Source: Malaya genurostris
Taxonomy: Eukaryota; Arthropoda; Insecta; Diptera; Culicidae
Direction of reading: 5' to 3'
Assembly: GCF_030247185.1 (NCBI RefSeq)
Contig: NC_080572.1
Coordinates: 298,144,314 to 298,208,313 of the forward strand
DNA length: 64,000 nt
Positions 1 through 9,009 of this stretch are shown here, in pieces (the first letter of the stretch is position 1; each line of letters opens with the position of its first letter). The translations under genes were made by a program, and so were the position numbers. The notes beneath the pieces were generated by a model. It worked only from the letters and a program-made list of their open reading frames with translations. It was not told the origin of the DNA and made no database searches.

Positions 1-75
1 AATAGCTGGGAAGGTGGCTACCTCAGCAAAGTTGCCCAAAAAAATAGATATAAAAGTCATCATTTTTGAGTCTTT

Positions 76-474
76 TTAACAACTTACTAATACATAATAG
101 TCTCTGCTTAACCGTAAAAATGCGACCAAAATCATGCTGCCGCTTGGTATCAAGCATACCAACTTTAGACCAAAACTACGAACGTCAGCGCATTTCGGAA
201 GCGTGTTTGGTAATTCTGATATGATATTGTGGACTATCTCGAATAAGGGGAAACCATCTATAGCGAGTATTATTGCTCCAGATGTTTCTCCGTCGTCAGA
301 TTCGGTTTCTCTCGGGTTACTATCTGTTATCAAACCAATAAAATGGCTCACCAAAGCAGAGTATTTTGAAGAATTCACTTGAATCGACGTTAGACTAACC
401 CAATTTTCCTCCCATTCCCAAAGAGAATGCTTTTCACTCCAGCTAATACTTTTAGAGAAAATTGCAAGTACGGC
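76..474 (-). CDS. Unidentified open reading frame, possible exon
   Basis: On the minus strand a frame stays open for about 132 codons from a pyrimidine-rich AG (after 475) to a stop near 76. The translation begins AVLAIFSKSISWSEK and contains SLWEWEENW, an acidic stretch NPRETESDDGE, and alternating hydrophobic helices towards LILVAFLR-like residues. A candidate donor (CG/GTTAAG) lies at 111-113, which would make an exon of about 113-474. I do not recognise the family; the composition suggests a helical-repeat protein. Its reading phase does not follow directly from the MH2-like exon at 4271-4428, so it is either a separate gene, a later exon after others, or a decayed transposon gene. No start codon or promoter is visible. 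Confidence 0.3.
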   Translation of the reverse strand, partial: AVLAIFSKSISWSEKHSLWEWEENWVSLTSIQVNSSKYSALVSHFIGLITDSNPRETESDDGETSGAIILAIDGFPLFEIVHNIISELPNTLPKCADVRSFGLKLVCLIPSGSMILVAFLRLSRDYYVLVSC

Positions 475-481
475 CTTTAGA

Positions 482-1085
482 AGAAAGGGATGACATTTCG
501 ATTAGCATATCATAAAATATGATCACAGAACTGCGCCCTAGTACTCAAGTAGTAAAGTAGTAGTTTTTTTGTTCAATTTGTTATTTGCTAGTGATTTTCA
601 ATAAATTTTTTAAATAAAATTCTGGAAAAATAATTCATATCGAGATTTACAAAAAGGATACATTTTTTGATTTTGATAAAATGTTGTCCCCAGAAATGCA
701 TTGGGCAATTGTAGGTAGAAAAATCACGCATCAATCCAATGGAACTCAATTTGTTAGGAAATTTCACATCTTGCAACATATGGAAGGACACAATTTTATT
801 CAAACAAAGAATGGTGTTTTTTTGTAATTTGACTTAAAATTTTCAAGATCGATTTTTTTTCAGTGTAGGGTATGATAAATAATTTAGTTCGTTTTTTTTT
901 TTTGAAAATTAGACTGTCCTTGGAACAAAATTGAATTGACTGAATTCGCAAAAGGTGTTTTTTTTTGTAAATTAACTTGCAATCTTGAAAATCAATTTTT
1001 TTCCGTGTACAGTGTACTTTTCGAATAGCCGAATTTTGTGCCAAATCGTATCCCGCTCATATTTCAATGAAACTTTTTCGGTATA
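482..1085. other. AT-rich non-coding stretch with a degenerate direct repeat
   Basis: No gene is seen. Two related segments at about 812-868 and 955-1015 share 'gtgttttttttgtaa', a run like 'ttcaagatcgattttttt' and 'gtgta', about 140 bases apart, so this is an old local duplication or part of an unnamed repeat. Confidence 0.5.
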
Positions 1086-1088
1086 AAA

Positions 1089-2313
1089 ACTGTCCCAGAA
1101 AGTATGGACGCAACCAAAAACCGCTGCCATTTCGCAATGGTTCAGCATCTGTCAATTTTTATGGCTGCGTGCTGTTGTTTACACTCTTCTCTAACCACTT
1201 GTGCAGTTGTTTGTTCGTTTTCATTAGTTTGTTTCAAAATGCGTGGACTTTCAGCAGATCAACGTAGAAAAATTGTGTACAAACGGTGCACAGAACGCGG
1301 ACTGTCACTGAGAAAGATAGCAAAAATGGAGGGAGTAAGTGAAAAAGCCGTGCGAAATTCAATCAGGAAGTTCGGCGAGGATAACACCTTTGAGGATAAA
1401 CCGAAAACGGGTCGAAAAAAAGGTCCTGCTAACCCTCAGTTGGATAAACGTATACTGAAGGCGTTCAAGCAAAAGAAGGAGGTTTCAGTTCAAGAGGTGG
1501 TCAAAAAAGTGGGCATTTCGAAGTCAAATGTTCTTCGTGCTAAAGAACGTTTGAATCTTCGAACCTATAAGAAGCAGAAACAACCAAAACGTAGTCCGAA
1601 ACAAGAAGCATCGATCAGGCCGAGGGTTCGAAAGCTGTACAATACGATTCTTGCTGGAAATTTGAACTGCATAATCATGGATGACGAAACCTACGTGAAA
1701 CTCGATTACAAATCCTTGTCGGGACCGCAATATTATACGGTGCGAGAAGGGCAAATGTTAAACCAGTCCTAGACATCGATTGAAGTCGAAAAATTTGGTA
1801 AGAAAACTATGGTCTGGCAAGCAATTTGTAGCTGCAGTAAGATTTCGAAATCCTTCATCACCACTGATTCAATGACCAACGATATATACATCAAGGAATG
1901 TTTACAACAAATGTCTTCTACCCATCATTCGAAGCCACAAGGATCCTGTTGTCTTCTGGCCAGATCTTGCTTCTTGCCACTACTCGAAATCAAATTGTCC
2001 ACAACTTCGATTAGTTGAGGAATTTTGGGCATTAACGAAGGCACATCTTAGGAAACATGTCTCGGCAGCCGAAACCACTCAACAGTTTGAAAAAGATTGG
2101 AAAAAAGTGGCAAAATTTGTCGCCAAGAAGTCTGTACGGAATTTAATGAGGAACGTGCGCCAGCTAGTCCACAATGGCTAAGTAGCAAATGTTGAGAATA
2201 ATACTCTGTTGTTGTAGTATAATATTATCAATATATCGAATAAAATTTGAATATCTAACACTTGTGAATTATTTACAGCGAAATCAAAGTGCGTCCATAC
2301 TTTCTGGGACAGT
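1089..2313 (+). mobile_element. Tc1/mariner element, DD37E type, copy 1
   Basis: A 23-base terminal inverted repeat beginning 'ctgtcccagaaagtatgg' runs from 1090 to 1112 and is matched exactly in inverse at 2290-2312. TA dinucleotides lie just outside in A/T-rich flanks, so the exact duplication boundary is uncertain. Total length (about 1.2 kb) is normal for Tc1/mariner. The transposase relic between the ends reads on the plus strand. The perfect ends next to a broken gene mean it cannot move alone but could once be mobilised in trans. The DD37E assignment comes from the better preserved sister copies at 34.6 and 42.1 kb. Confidence 0.9.
1239..2181 (+). pseudogene. Broken DD37E-like transposase (copy 1)
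   Basis: The protein starts best at the ATG at 1239 (MRGLSADQRRK...), which begins the usual helix-turn-helix half: LSLRKIAKMEGVSEKAVR, then a GRKKG linker and a second helical domain. The first catalytic Asp lies in IIMDDETY (about 1672-1695). An in-frame TAG at 1770 interrupts it; the frame then continues with KFGKKTMVWQAICSC, typical of the family. A frameshift follows between about 1915 and 1942. In the new frame the second Asp is in VFWPDLASCHYSK (1951-1989), but the loop before NCPQLRLVEEFWAL is deleted, so the 37-residue spacing to the catalytic Glu is lost. The frame ends at a stop at 2179. It is a dead transposase with at least three lesions. An upstream in-frame ATG at 1104 lies inside the terminal repeat and is unlikely to be the start. 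Confidence 0.88.
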
Positions 2314-2336
2314 CTTTAAATAGGGTTCTCTATCTT

Positions 2337-2564
2337 TTATGTTGGCATGTAACATAAGATACAAAAAATATCAATGAAGTGGCCACCTTTATTGACAATT
2401 ACAAAATGGTTCCTTTTCTCTACGTTTGCCATTACCTTTTCGAGAATCTCGGGTGTTATAGCGTCGGTTTCAGCACGAATGTTTGCCTTGAGCTCTTCAG
2501 TTTGAGTTTGAGGCTGGTTCAGTGTGAAGCGAACCATGGCAAAAATTGTACTGAATTGACCCAT
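2337..2564 (-). pseudogene. C-terminal fragment of a mariner-like transposase
   Basis: The minus-strand frame reads TEELKANIRAETDAITPEILEKVM followed by NVEKRNHFVIVNKGGHFIDI. This is the recognisable C-terminal tail of insect transposases in which LK..I..EI..IT...L..VM is followed by NGGH near the end. Only about 70 residues remain; the catalytic core is absent. It sits immediately to the right of the DD37E element (24 bases away) and in the opposite orientation, so that element probably landed in or beside an older relic. Confidence 0.6.
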
Positions 2565-2565
2565 C

Positions 2566-4270
2566 CCATCCCATGGGACTGTTTATTTAAATTGCATATT
2601 TTTTTCTAATCGTATTCGAAAACTCTTTTTAATTTGATCGTTATCAGTGTCCGAGTGTGGAATATAATAAGAACTGTAACACCAGATGTTTAAACCATAT
2701 GTCCCCTTCTTTCAGCAATCAGTCACTTAGATGGATAATTTATGCCGATCACCAATTCAGAAACGCGATTTCAGTTCAGATCACCTCGGTTTTTCAGTTC
2801 CATTGACAAGTCCAAAATAGTGAACTATGAAACATTATAGGACAACATTTCATATTGCTAAACATTTATTTGCTAAGCACAGTTGCTTTCAACTGCAACT
2901 GGTTTTGAGGTATGAAATATCGCATACCGCCGCGACACTCATTTTGTAATCGGTACGACGACGAGTTATTGCTAGCGAATTATGATTGATCATGAATGTG
3001 GATTGGCCAGTTTACGATTTCTGACACTAATAACGTTTTTCTCTTCTCGTTTCGCCGCAGTAATGCGGAATAAGCGGTGATGGCTCCCGAACAAATTAGC
3101 CGAACAATCGAGCATTGAAGAGTGCATTTTTTTAAAGTTTGCTAAATGAATCGAAGTCTGTTCCGAGGGTGGCATTTAATTGTTGAATGGATTCGACTCC
3201 CAAGAGGAAAAATCAATTATGGGTGGTACGAAAGTAATTGGCATCCGTGTGTGAAAACTATTTGAAAGAGAGTTTCACTTTGATGAGATTTGCTCGAGGA
3301 CTTTTTCGAGCTACCATGAGAAACAAAAGCATTTCGATCGGATTACCTTTCGGGAATGTTCAAAACCACTTCGTCACTTGTCAGCGTTAAATTAGAAAGT
3401 CCACTTTGAAACTGCTCTCGAATGGCCTGGCTGGCGCGGCCGGAGATCTATTCAGGCCACAAACTGGATCATAAATCCCCTGGTTTGGTCAATTTATCAT
3501 GAATAAGTCATTCGAACCGATTGCAATTTCCTCGTGTCGACGTAGATCAGATCACGTTCGCTGATGGTAAGCCGATCCTGTTATTAACAGCCGTAGTAGA
3601 GCCTATTTTTTTTTAATAAGCATAAGCCAAATTTAATGCCTTACCAGCCACAATTGGTTCGAGTAAGCCAATCTTACACGGCCCTCTCATTCGCGATACC
3701 GCGAGCGTGGAACCAGAATAAGGCTGGTGAATGGAGGTGCGCTGCAAGCGCTCTCGTTCGTTAATATCAGCCTCCAACCGTGAAAGGGAATGGCAGCAGC
3801 GGTACGACCTTCTAATGGTCTCCAAATGCGAACTAATAACAACATAATCGAGCAGACTCGAGTTGGCCTCGGATAAAACAGGCAACAAAACAGCCAGCAT
3901 GCTAGCGTTAAATGATGATTGCATTTGGGAACTAACGGGGCCCCCACTCGGAACCGAACCGAACCGAAGGAGACCATTAGCCAGTTAACATCTTCATTGT
4001 TTTCTTTCTGCCTTCGGAACATTCTTAAAATTGCAGCCTTCAAAGAAAAGTGCACTTTAGGCGTTACGCGCCATAAGATTAATCGTTCGCCGAGAATTCC
4101 AAAAAAACCATTCTCTCATCATCAATTCGATGGGACTCTGGCTGGAAATCTGACGGACACTTAAGTTCCCGTCCCCGGTGTTAATCGCAATTTAATTGGT
4201 CGATAAATCACCCCCGAAATCAAACAGGGACGAATTTGCTTGCTTGCTTGCCCGGATGGTAGGTACTTAC
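2566..4270. other. Non-repetitive sequence, presumed intron downstream of the MH2-like exon
   Basis: No coding segment, RNA or recognisable transposon is seen. I looked for the exon that should continue the MH2-like domain on the minus strand (it must start in phase 2) and found none here, so it should lie to the left of this window or be beyond my recognition. A short TTGC tandem run is at about 4236-4252. Confidence 0.45.
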
Positions 4271-4428
4271 CGCATACCGTCGAATCCGTCGTCCGATCCG
4301 TTGATGGTCAGAACTGGCGCACGGGCGTAGGCCTTGGCCACGCGGCGATTCCGCTCGAACACGATCACTTTTGCCCAGATTTCGTCGTCGATCTGTGTCC
4401 ATTTGTCCAGCACTTCCTGGATGTGTTC
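4271..4428 (-). CDS. Internal exon encoding part of a Smad-like MH2 domain
   Basis: The minus strand shows a pyrimidine run ending CCCACAG at 4429-4435, a 158-base open exon, and a donor GCG/GTAAGT at 4270. The exon starts in phase 0 (GAA CAC ATC) and ends in phase 2. It encodes EHIQEVLDKWTQIDDEIW, then AKVIVFERNRRVAKAYARAP, then VLTINGSDDGFDGM. This aligns with the first strands of MH2 domains: W..I.Y.E.N.RVG..F.A followed by L.IDG and a loop. MH2 domains mediate protein-protein contacts of Smads. The long VAKAYARAP...NGSDDGFDG version is, as I recall it, the one of the fly Smad-like proteins expansion and rebuff, which shape tracheal and muscle tissue; that identity is from memory. It has no visible frameshift, and its coding composition contrasts with the AT-rich flanks. 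Neighbouring exons are not identified. Most of the window to the right would then be intron or upstream DNA. Confidence 0.8.
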
Positions 4429-5193
4429 CTGTGGGGTTAGAATTGTTTTTTTTTTCGGAGAGATAAAAGAAGAATTTATTAGTATAATAAGCATATAGAT
4501 CTTATCGGATGCGAGTGGATTATTTACGAACAGAGATTCATGGTGCGAGGGAAAGTGGCATCGGAAAATATCGGTGTTTGGCTAATGGAGATTTGCGAGA
4601 TTACTCAAAATACGATGAATAATGGCCGGAGGTGTCTGCTTGTTGTGATGTTCATAATTCTTGGAAAACTACTTTTGATCATTTTCAAATTTATTGGATT
4701 TGAAAAATCCTTGCACTCACTGAAATTCTTCAACTGATATTTCGGAACACCAACGTTTAATCGTTTGTTTTCGAAATGATTTTGAAAAGACAGAAATATT
4801 AAATAAAACCGTTAAACTGTAATTTGCCGAGGGCAACCAGTAAACTTATGCAACCACTCTGAAGAATTGTTTATTTACTGATGTTTTTTTTTCAGCGGTA
4901 ACTAGATCGGAAATCTTCGTTTCGTGATACAAACTGTATTCTCTACAAGCTGTCACAAAAGTGTTGAGTTGGCAACACGCAGAAAAGTGAATAAAGCAAT
5001 TTCCGAAATCCGTGTAGCAAGAGCGAATTTCGAAAAGAGCGAATGAATTTTTTATGCACATTTTCCATATCACTGCTCAGTGGACTGGAACTGGAATTTA
5101 GCGAGACAGAACTTTTTCGCTATTAAGTATTAGTTTTTTTTGTAAAAAAGTTGTGTGCAATCAGCTGGCGAATCTTTTGAGGTGGAAGGTCAT
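4429..5193. other. Presumed intron sequence upstream of the MH2-like exon
   Basis: AT-rich, with poly-T next to the acceptor (4445-4455). No repeat or gene is recognised; the open frames present are short and without family motifs. Confidence 0.4.
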
Positions 5194-5499
5194 TAGGGTG
5201 GTGCATGTTTGGAACGAAATCTGGAATCTAACATTTTTTAAATTGAATTTTGAATTGATTGAAATCTATTGCAAAATTGTGGGAAATTTTGTTTTGTGAA
5301 ACTTTGCTGGAGAAGGCTCAATCGATCGAAGTAAAAGTAGAATAGCTATTTGAAAATCACTTTTTTTTTCTCTAACTTTGTTGTTAGTAGAAATGGTCTT
5401 CCGAAGAATTATCAATTTCAATTCCGATAAAATTAACAAAATCATTCAAAGGCCTTATCACCATCTACGTCCAAGGATAGAGTAAACTCTTTCTGCTTT

Positions 5500-6322
5500 T
5501 GGCGCGGATTATCATGCAGCGAAGAATACAATGGTTCCAACGTTTTTCCAATTTTTCAATACCATGTTTATAAAAAAATTATCTTTCGCTTCAAAATAAG
5601 CTTCAGTTTCAGCGATGACCTCCTCATTTGAGCAAAATCTTTTTCCCTGGAGCATTTTTTTAAGATCAGCAAAGAGCCAGTAGTCACTGGGGGCTAAATC
5701 TGGTGAGTATGGGGGGTGGGGAAGCAGATCAAAGCCCAATTCGTTCAATTTCGCCATTGTTTTCATCGATTTGTTTTTGTTCCATCGAAAGCAATCGCGG
5801 CACCCATTTTTCATGCTCAATTTTTCATGAAGGATAGTAAATACACTTCCATATGATATCTGTGTCATCTCAGCAATCTCACGGAGCTTCACTTTACGAT
5901 CTTTCATTATAATTTTTGTCACTTCACTCACATTGTCCGGTGTAACGGCTTCCACAGGTCTACCCGAGCGTTCCGCGTCATTTGTGTCGGTATGACCACG
6001 TTTAAACTCGGCGAACCACCGACAAATCGTTGCTTTTGATGGACAAGAGTCCGGATAACATTTTTCAATCCATTGTTTTGCTTGCACGGTGTTTTTACAC
6101 ATTAAAAAACAATGTTTTATCAAAACAAGAAATTCGGATTTTTCCATTTTTAAACAAACTACAAAACGACTTTACTCCAACTTCGATAACTCAGCGGTTT
6201 CTGGTCGGATCGACTTAAAATTTTGACCCGTTCGAAGCAAAAGTTAGTACTCTAGAAAGACGTGGTTACTGGTTTACTACGAGCGCCATCGCTGCTTTAG
6301 TCTCGGGACTTATTGATCCATG
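5500..6322 (-). mobile_element. Internally deleted mariner (DD34D type)
   Basis: The element reads on the minus strand. Its 5' end carries 'gtctcgggacttattgatcc' (plus strand 6300-6319), the kind of end I associate with this mariner lineage. The matching end is not visible on the left (about 5500), so the 3' end looks truncated. The transposase gene inside lacks its middle third. Confidence 0.7.
5512..6147 (-). pseudogene. Mariner transposase with the catalytic centre deleted
   Basis: The ATG at 6147 opens MEKSEFLVLIKHCFLM, the standard start of this lineage. It is followed by the helix-turn-helix (ATICRWFAEFKRG), the WVPH-side linker (DAERSGRPVEAVTPDN) and REIAEMTQISYGSVFTIL. After MKNGCRDCFRWNKNK the protein jumps to SMKTMAKLNELGF, so the block with the first two catalytic Asp residues is gone. 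The third Asp remains in YSPDLAPSDYWLF. The 211-residue frame compares with about 345 for an intact mariner. Close to the end a one-base shift turns the expected FYKHGIEKLEKRW into a different tail. It is open over most of its length, so the large deletion rather than scattered decay inactivated it. Confidence 0.9.
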
Positions 6323-7095
6323 TGTTATGTATTATTTTTGAAAAAACTATTACACTTATAAACAAAGTTTACAAGTTATTTTGTTCTGCACAACTTTTCA
6401 GAAGAAGCCACCTTCCTAGGTCTTCATTTGATCGAGTTACATAATTTTTTCGGAGTAAAAATAGGGTGGTTCTTTAAAAATCACTTTATTTTTCTCTTAC
6501 TTTATTGTGAGTAGTTTTACAAGAAAATGGTCTTCCGAAGAGCTGTCAAGCAAATTACTGCGCACAATTTTGTTCTACTAAGTACTTTTACATAAGCTAG
6601 TCAGCCTGTTAATATCAACATTCATCAGATGCCAGATCGACAAATATCAATGTTATACGGCATCTGGAAGGTCATAAAATAAAGAAAGTTTGAAATGGAA
6701 TCTTATTTTTTAACTCTTAAATAATGCTTGAATAGGCTTACAAAAAAAACCAAAAAAGTCGAATAATTCTTAAACGCCAAAACATAGCAATTCAACAATA
6801 TGATGGTTTTAACTAAACCCGTATAAGTTTCTAAACCGAAAGTAAATTTTCCGCTTAACAATTAATCTATTACCAAACGGATTGATTCGATTGAGTTTGA
6901 ATAATTAGGAGTCAGAAATATTGTTGTTTCGAACTAGTATGCCATGACATTGCTATCCACAGAATATTTTTAAATTTTTTTCACCTATCAAATAAAAAAC
7001 TAGAAAACTAACTTCTTCAGCGAAGTTGCTTCAAATAAAATACTCTATAGCTTAATTAGAAGTTCGATTCCAGATTTCATTCCAAACATGGACCA

Positions 7096-7890
7096 AAAGA
7101 TTCCCCAGTTTATTGCAAACAAATTTTGTGAAGAAATTAACTACAAAAAAACTAATATATTTTGTATCCGAAAAGAAGTTCTGGGAAAACGATTCAGCAC
7201 TTTGAAAACTTATTCACAGAAAACATTTTTTTTTTGTTTCAATTATAGAGGTTTTAACCTTAAAGTTATTTGCCTCTTCGGGCCAGAAAAACTTTCTGAC
7301 CCTATGTGCGGGGTTGGGAATCGAACCCAGGCGGGCTATTCACAGGAAATGAAAAGTCCTACACTTTTTGAAGAACTAAAAAATTACTTGATAGAGTAAA
7401 ACTTGAAAATAAATCTGTGTTTATTTTTTTAAGATAAATTTATTACCTAAAAGAAACATTAAATCCAAATTTATTGTAAATTTGATTAGTGTGAACTAAA
7501 CAGTACTAGCTTTTTTTGCATTTTTTCAGTTTTCAGTTTCGGATGAAGAAGATTCATTTGAGCAATAGAATTTGATTCTACGCATGAAATACAATAATTT
7601 TACTCAACTGTTTTGGAGATATCTAGACATGAAATTCAATGGTAATTAAATTGACAATAAACGTAGATTATAAATTCAAGATTACAATAGAAACTGAAGA
7701 AGAAATTTAATTTTTTTCCAATTTGAATTTTTTTTGTTAATCTTATAATTCTTGTTTTTATTTCAGAGTGTTCAATCTATTTCTTGGAACCAGTTATTAC
7801 TAAACGCAGTAAAACATTTTCTCTATGGTATTAGAAATATGATCAACAATTTATGATAAAATTCTGAACAATGGGAGATAACCATACATA
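7096..7890. other. AT-rich non-coding stretch
   Basis: Apart from the SINE at 7224-7336 nothing is recognised. Poly-T and poly-A runs are frequent and no open frame has family motifs. Confidence 0.4.
7224..7336 (-). mobile_element. tRNA-derived SINE, family 2, 5'-truncated
   Basis: Reverse-complemented, it contains box B 'gttcgattccc' followed by 'aaccccgcacatagggtc', 'cgaagaggc' and 'aacctctataattgaaac' with a poly-A tail, the same order as the copies at 41715 and 58275. The box A half is missing. Near-identical flanks 'attcacagaaaa' and 'attcacaggaaa' look like a target-site duplication of about 12 bases, so it inserted by target-primed reverse transcription. Confidence 0.8.
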
Positions 7891-8403
7891 TCAGGTGTAC
7901 AACTTTGCTTCCGCCGTTTTTTTCTAATTAAAAGCTTTATTGCGAAATAGTGCTTAAAGATGTATTATTCAAAGTATTGTCCGTCGCTAGCGACAACTTT
8001 CTCCCATCTTTCCGGCAATTTTCGGATCCCGACTCGAAAAAAGGAGTCCTCTTTTGACTCACTCCCAACGATCCGGCAGCTCTTCTTGGGTTTGGCAAGA
8101 ATCTTCATCAAGCAATGCTCCTAGTTGTACATCTTTGAAGGTTTTTTCTCTTCCACCACCATGTTTGTCTTCGACATCGAAATCACCATTTTTAAAACGC
8201 TGAAACCACTCCCGACACGTTCTTTTACTCAAAGCAGCATCACCGAGAGTTTCTGAGAGCATTCGATGCGCTGAAACGGCGATGACAATTCGTTAGGCAC
8301 TGTACACACTCACTTTAAAGGCATTATCATCTATGTATTTTGAACAGCCTCAGCCGGTACAGCCACCTATTGGAAAACGGCGGAAGCAAAGTTGTACACC
8401 TGA
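7891..8403 (-). mobile_element. 513-bp mariner (Mos1-like ends), TA target duplication
   Basis: A perfect 30-base inverted repeat begins 'tcaggtgtacaactttgc' at 7891-7920 and closes at 8374-8403, each followed outside by TA (7889-7890 and 8404-8405). The first ten bases match what I recall of Mos1-type ends. Only about 200 bases of transposase remain, so this is a non-autonomous, MITE-sized derivative. Ends identical over 30 bases suggest fairly recent movement. Confidence 0.93.
8059..8262 (-). pseudogene. N-terminal fragment of a Mos1-like transposase
   Basis: The frame reads LGDAALSKRTCREWFQRFKNGDFDVEDK, then GGGREKTFKDVQLGALLDED, then CQTQEELPDRWE. This is the first helix-turn-helix of a mauritiana-type mariner (the CREWFQRFKNGDFDVEDK block is diagnostic) and the start of the second. 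Everything from there to the catalytic domain is deleted. Confidence 0.88.
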
Positions 8404-8439
8404 TAATTTGAAAATAAGGTTATCTCAAACTTTTGGAAA

Positions 8440-8760
8440 CAATGAGCAAAACTCATCACGTGCACTAGTTTTTTGGATAGATTTTGTAACTGGATTTATT
8501 TCCATGATTTATGTTCGGAAATCCAAAATTCTGATTTGGGATTTCAACTTCTGGTTTTATTTTAAATACTTCAGGATTTAAACAAAATTCGGGATTTAAA
8601 TATTAGATCTGGAACTGGCTTCTGATCTAGAATTTATTAGATGAATTCAGGCTCAGAATTTAATTCGTAAATTCAATTTTAAAATTCATTTCCAGGTTCG
8701 AACTAAATTCGGAACATTGATTCTGGAGCTAGATTTTGGAACAAGATTCAGTTCCTTTAA
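8440..8760. repeat. Degenerate short-motif array (gaattc / ttctgg type)
   Basis: Variations of 'aattctgg', 'ggaactag', 'ttcaggttc' and 'gaattc' follow one another without a fixed period. The same style of sequence recurs at 36.2-36.9, 43.7-43.9 and 54.9-55.1 kb, so it is a dispersed low-complexity family. Confidence 0.55.
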
Positions 8761-8965
8761 TGGGGTTTGCGTGCCGAGTGGGATGTGGCATCGTCCTGTT
8801 GGAACCACATGTCAGGCATGTCCAATTCTTCCATTTCCGATTCTGCTACCGGCCCGTAATCCACACCAAATAGTAACTTCTGGCTGGTCTTCACTACAGA
8901 TACGCTTGTTGACTTATCCATTCAACCAGGAATGAATGAGCTTCGTCGTCGTGAAAAATTTTTCG
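8755..8965 (-). pseudogene. Tc1/mariner-type transposase fragment with the FQQDDAT motif
   Basis: Across two or three frames the minus strand reads KIFHDDEAHS (first catalytic Asp region, usually FSDEAHF), then NKRICSEDQPEVTIWCGL, then ELDMPDMWFQQDDATSHSAR, which holds the second Asp. Stops and frameshifts separate the pieces. The N-terminal and C-terminal parts are missing. It is a strongly decayed relic of a lineage different from the DD37E and DD34D copies here. Confidence 0.7.
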
Positions 8966-9009
8966 ATAAAAAAGTGGACCTTCCTCCAACTTTGCCAGCG
9001 CTCGATCAA

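Larger units (their letters stand above)
5194..7095. mobile_element. Long inverted-repeat element interrupted by a mariner
   Basis: The segment 'catgtttggaacgaaatctg' at 5204-5223 returns inverted at about 7071-7090 ('...cagatttcattccaaacatg'), and similarity continues inwards (around 5290-5330 and 6990-7045, with a shared 'gctg.agaag' motif). Internal sequences 'ctctaactttgttg' (about 5370) and 'ctcttactttattg' (about 6493), each followed by 'atggtcttccgaagA', are direct relatives either side of the mariner. I read this as a non-autonomous DNA element of roughly 1 kb that received the mariner at 5500-6322. No target duplication could be fixed. Confidence 0.55.
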
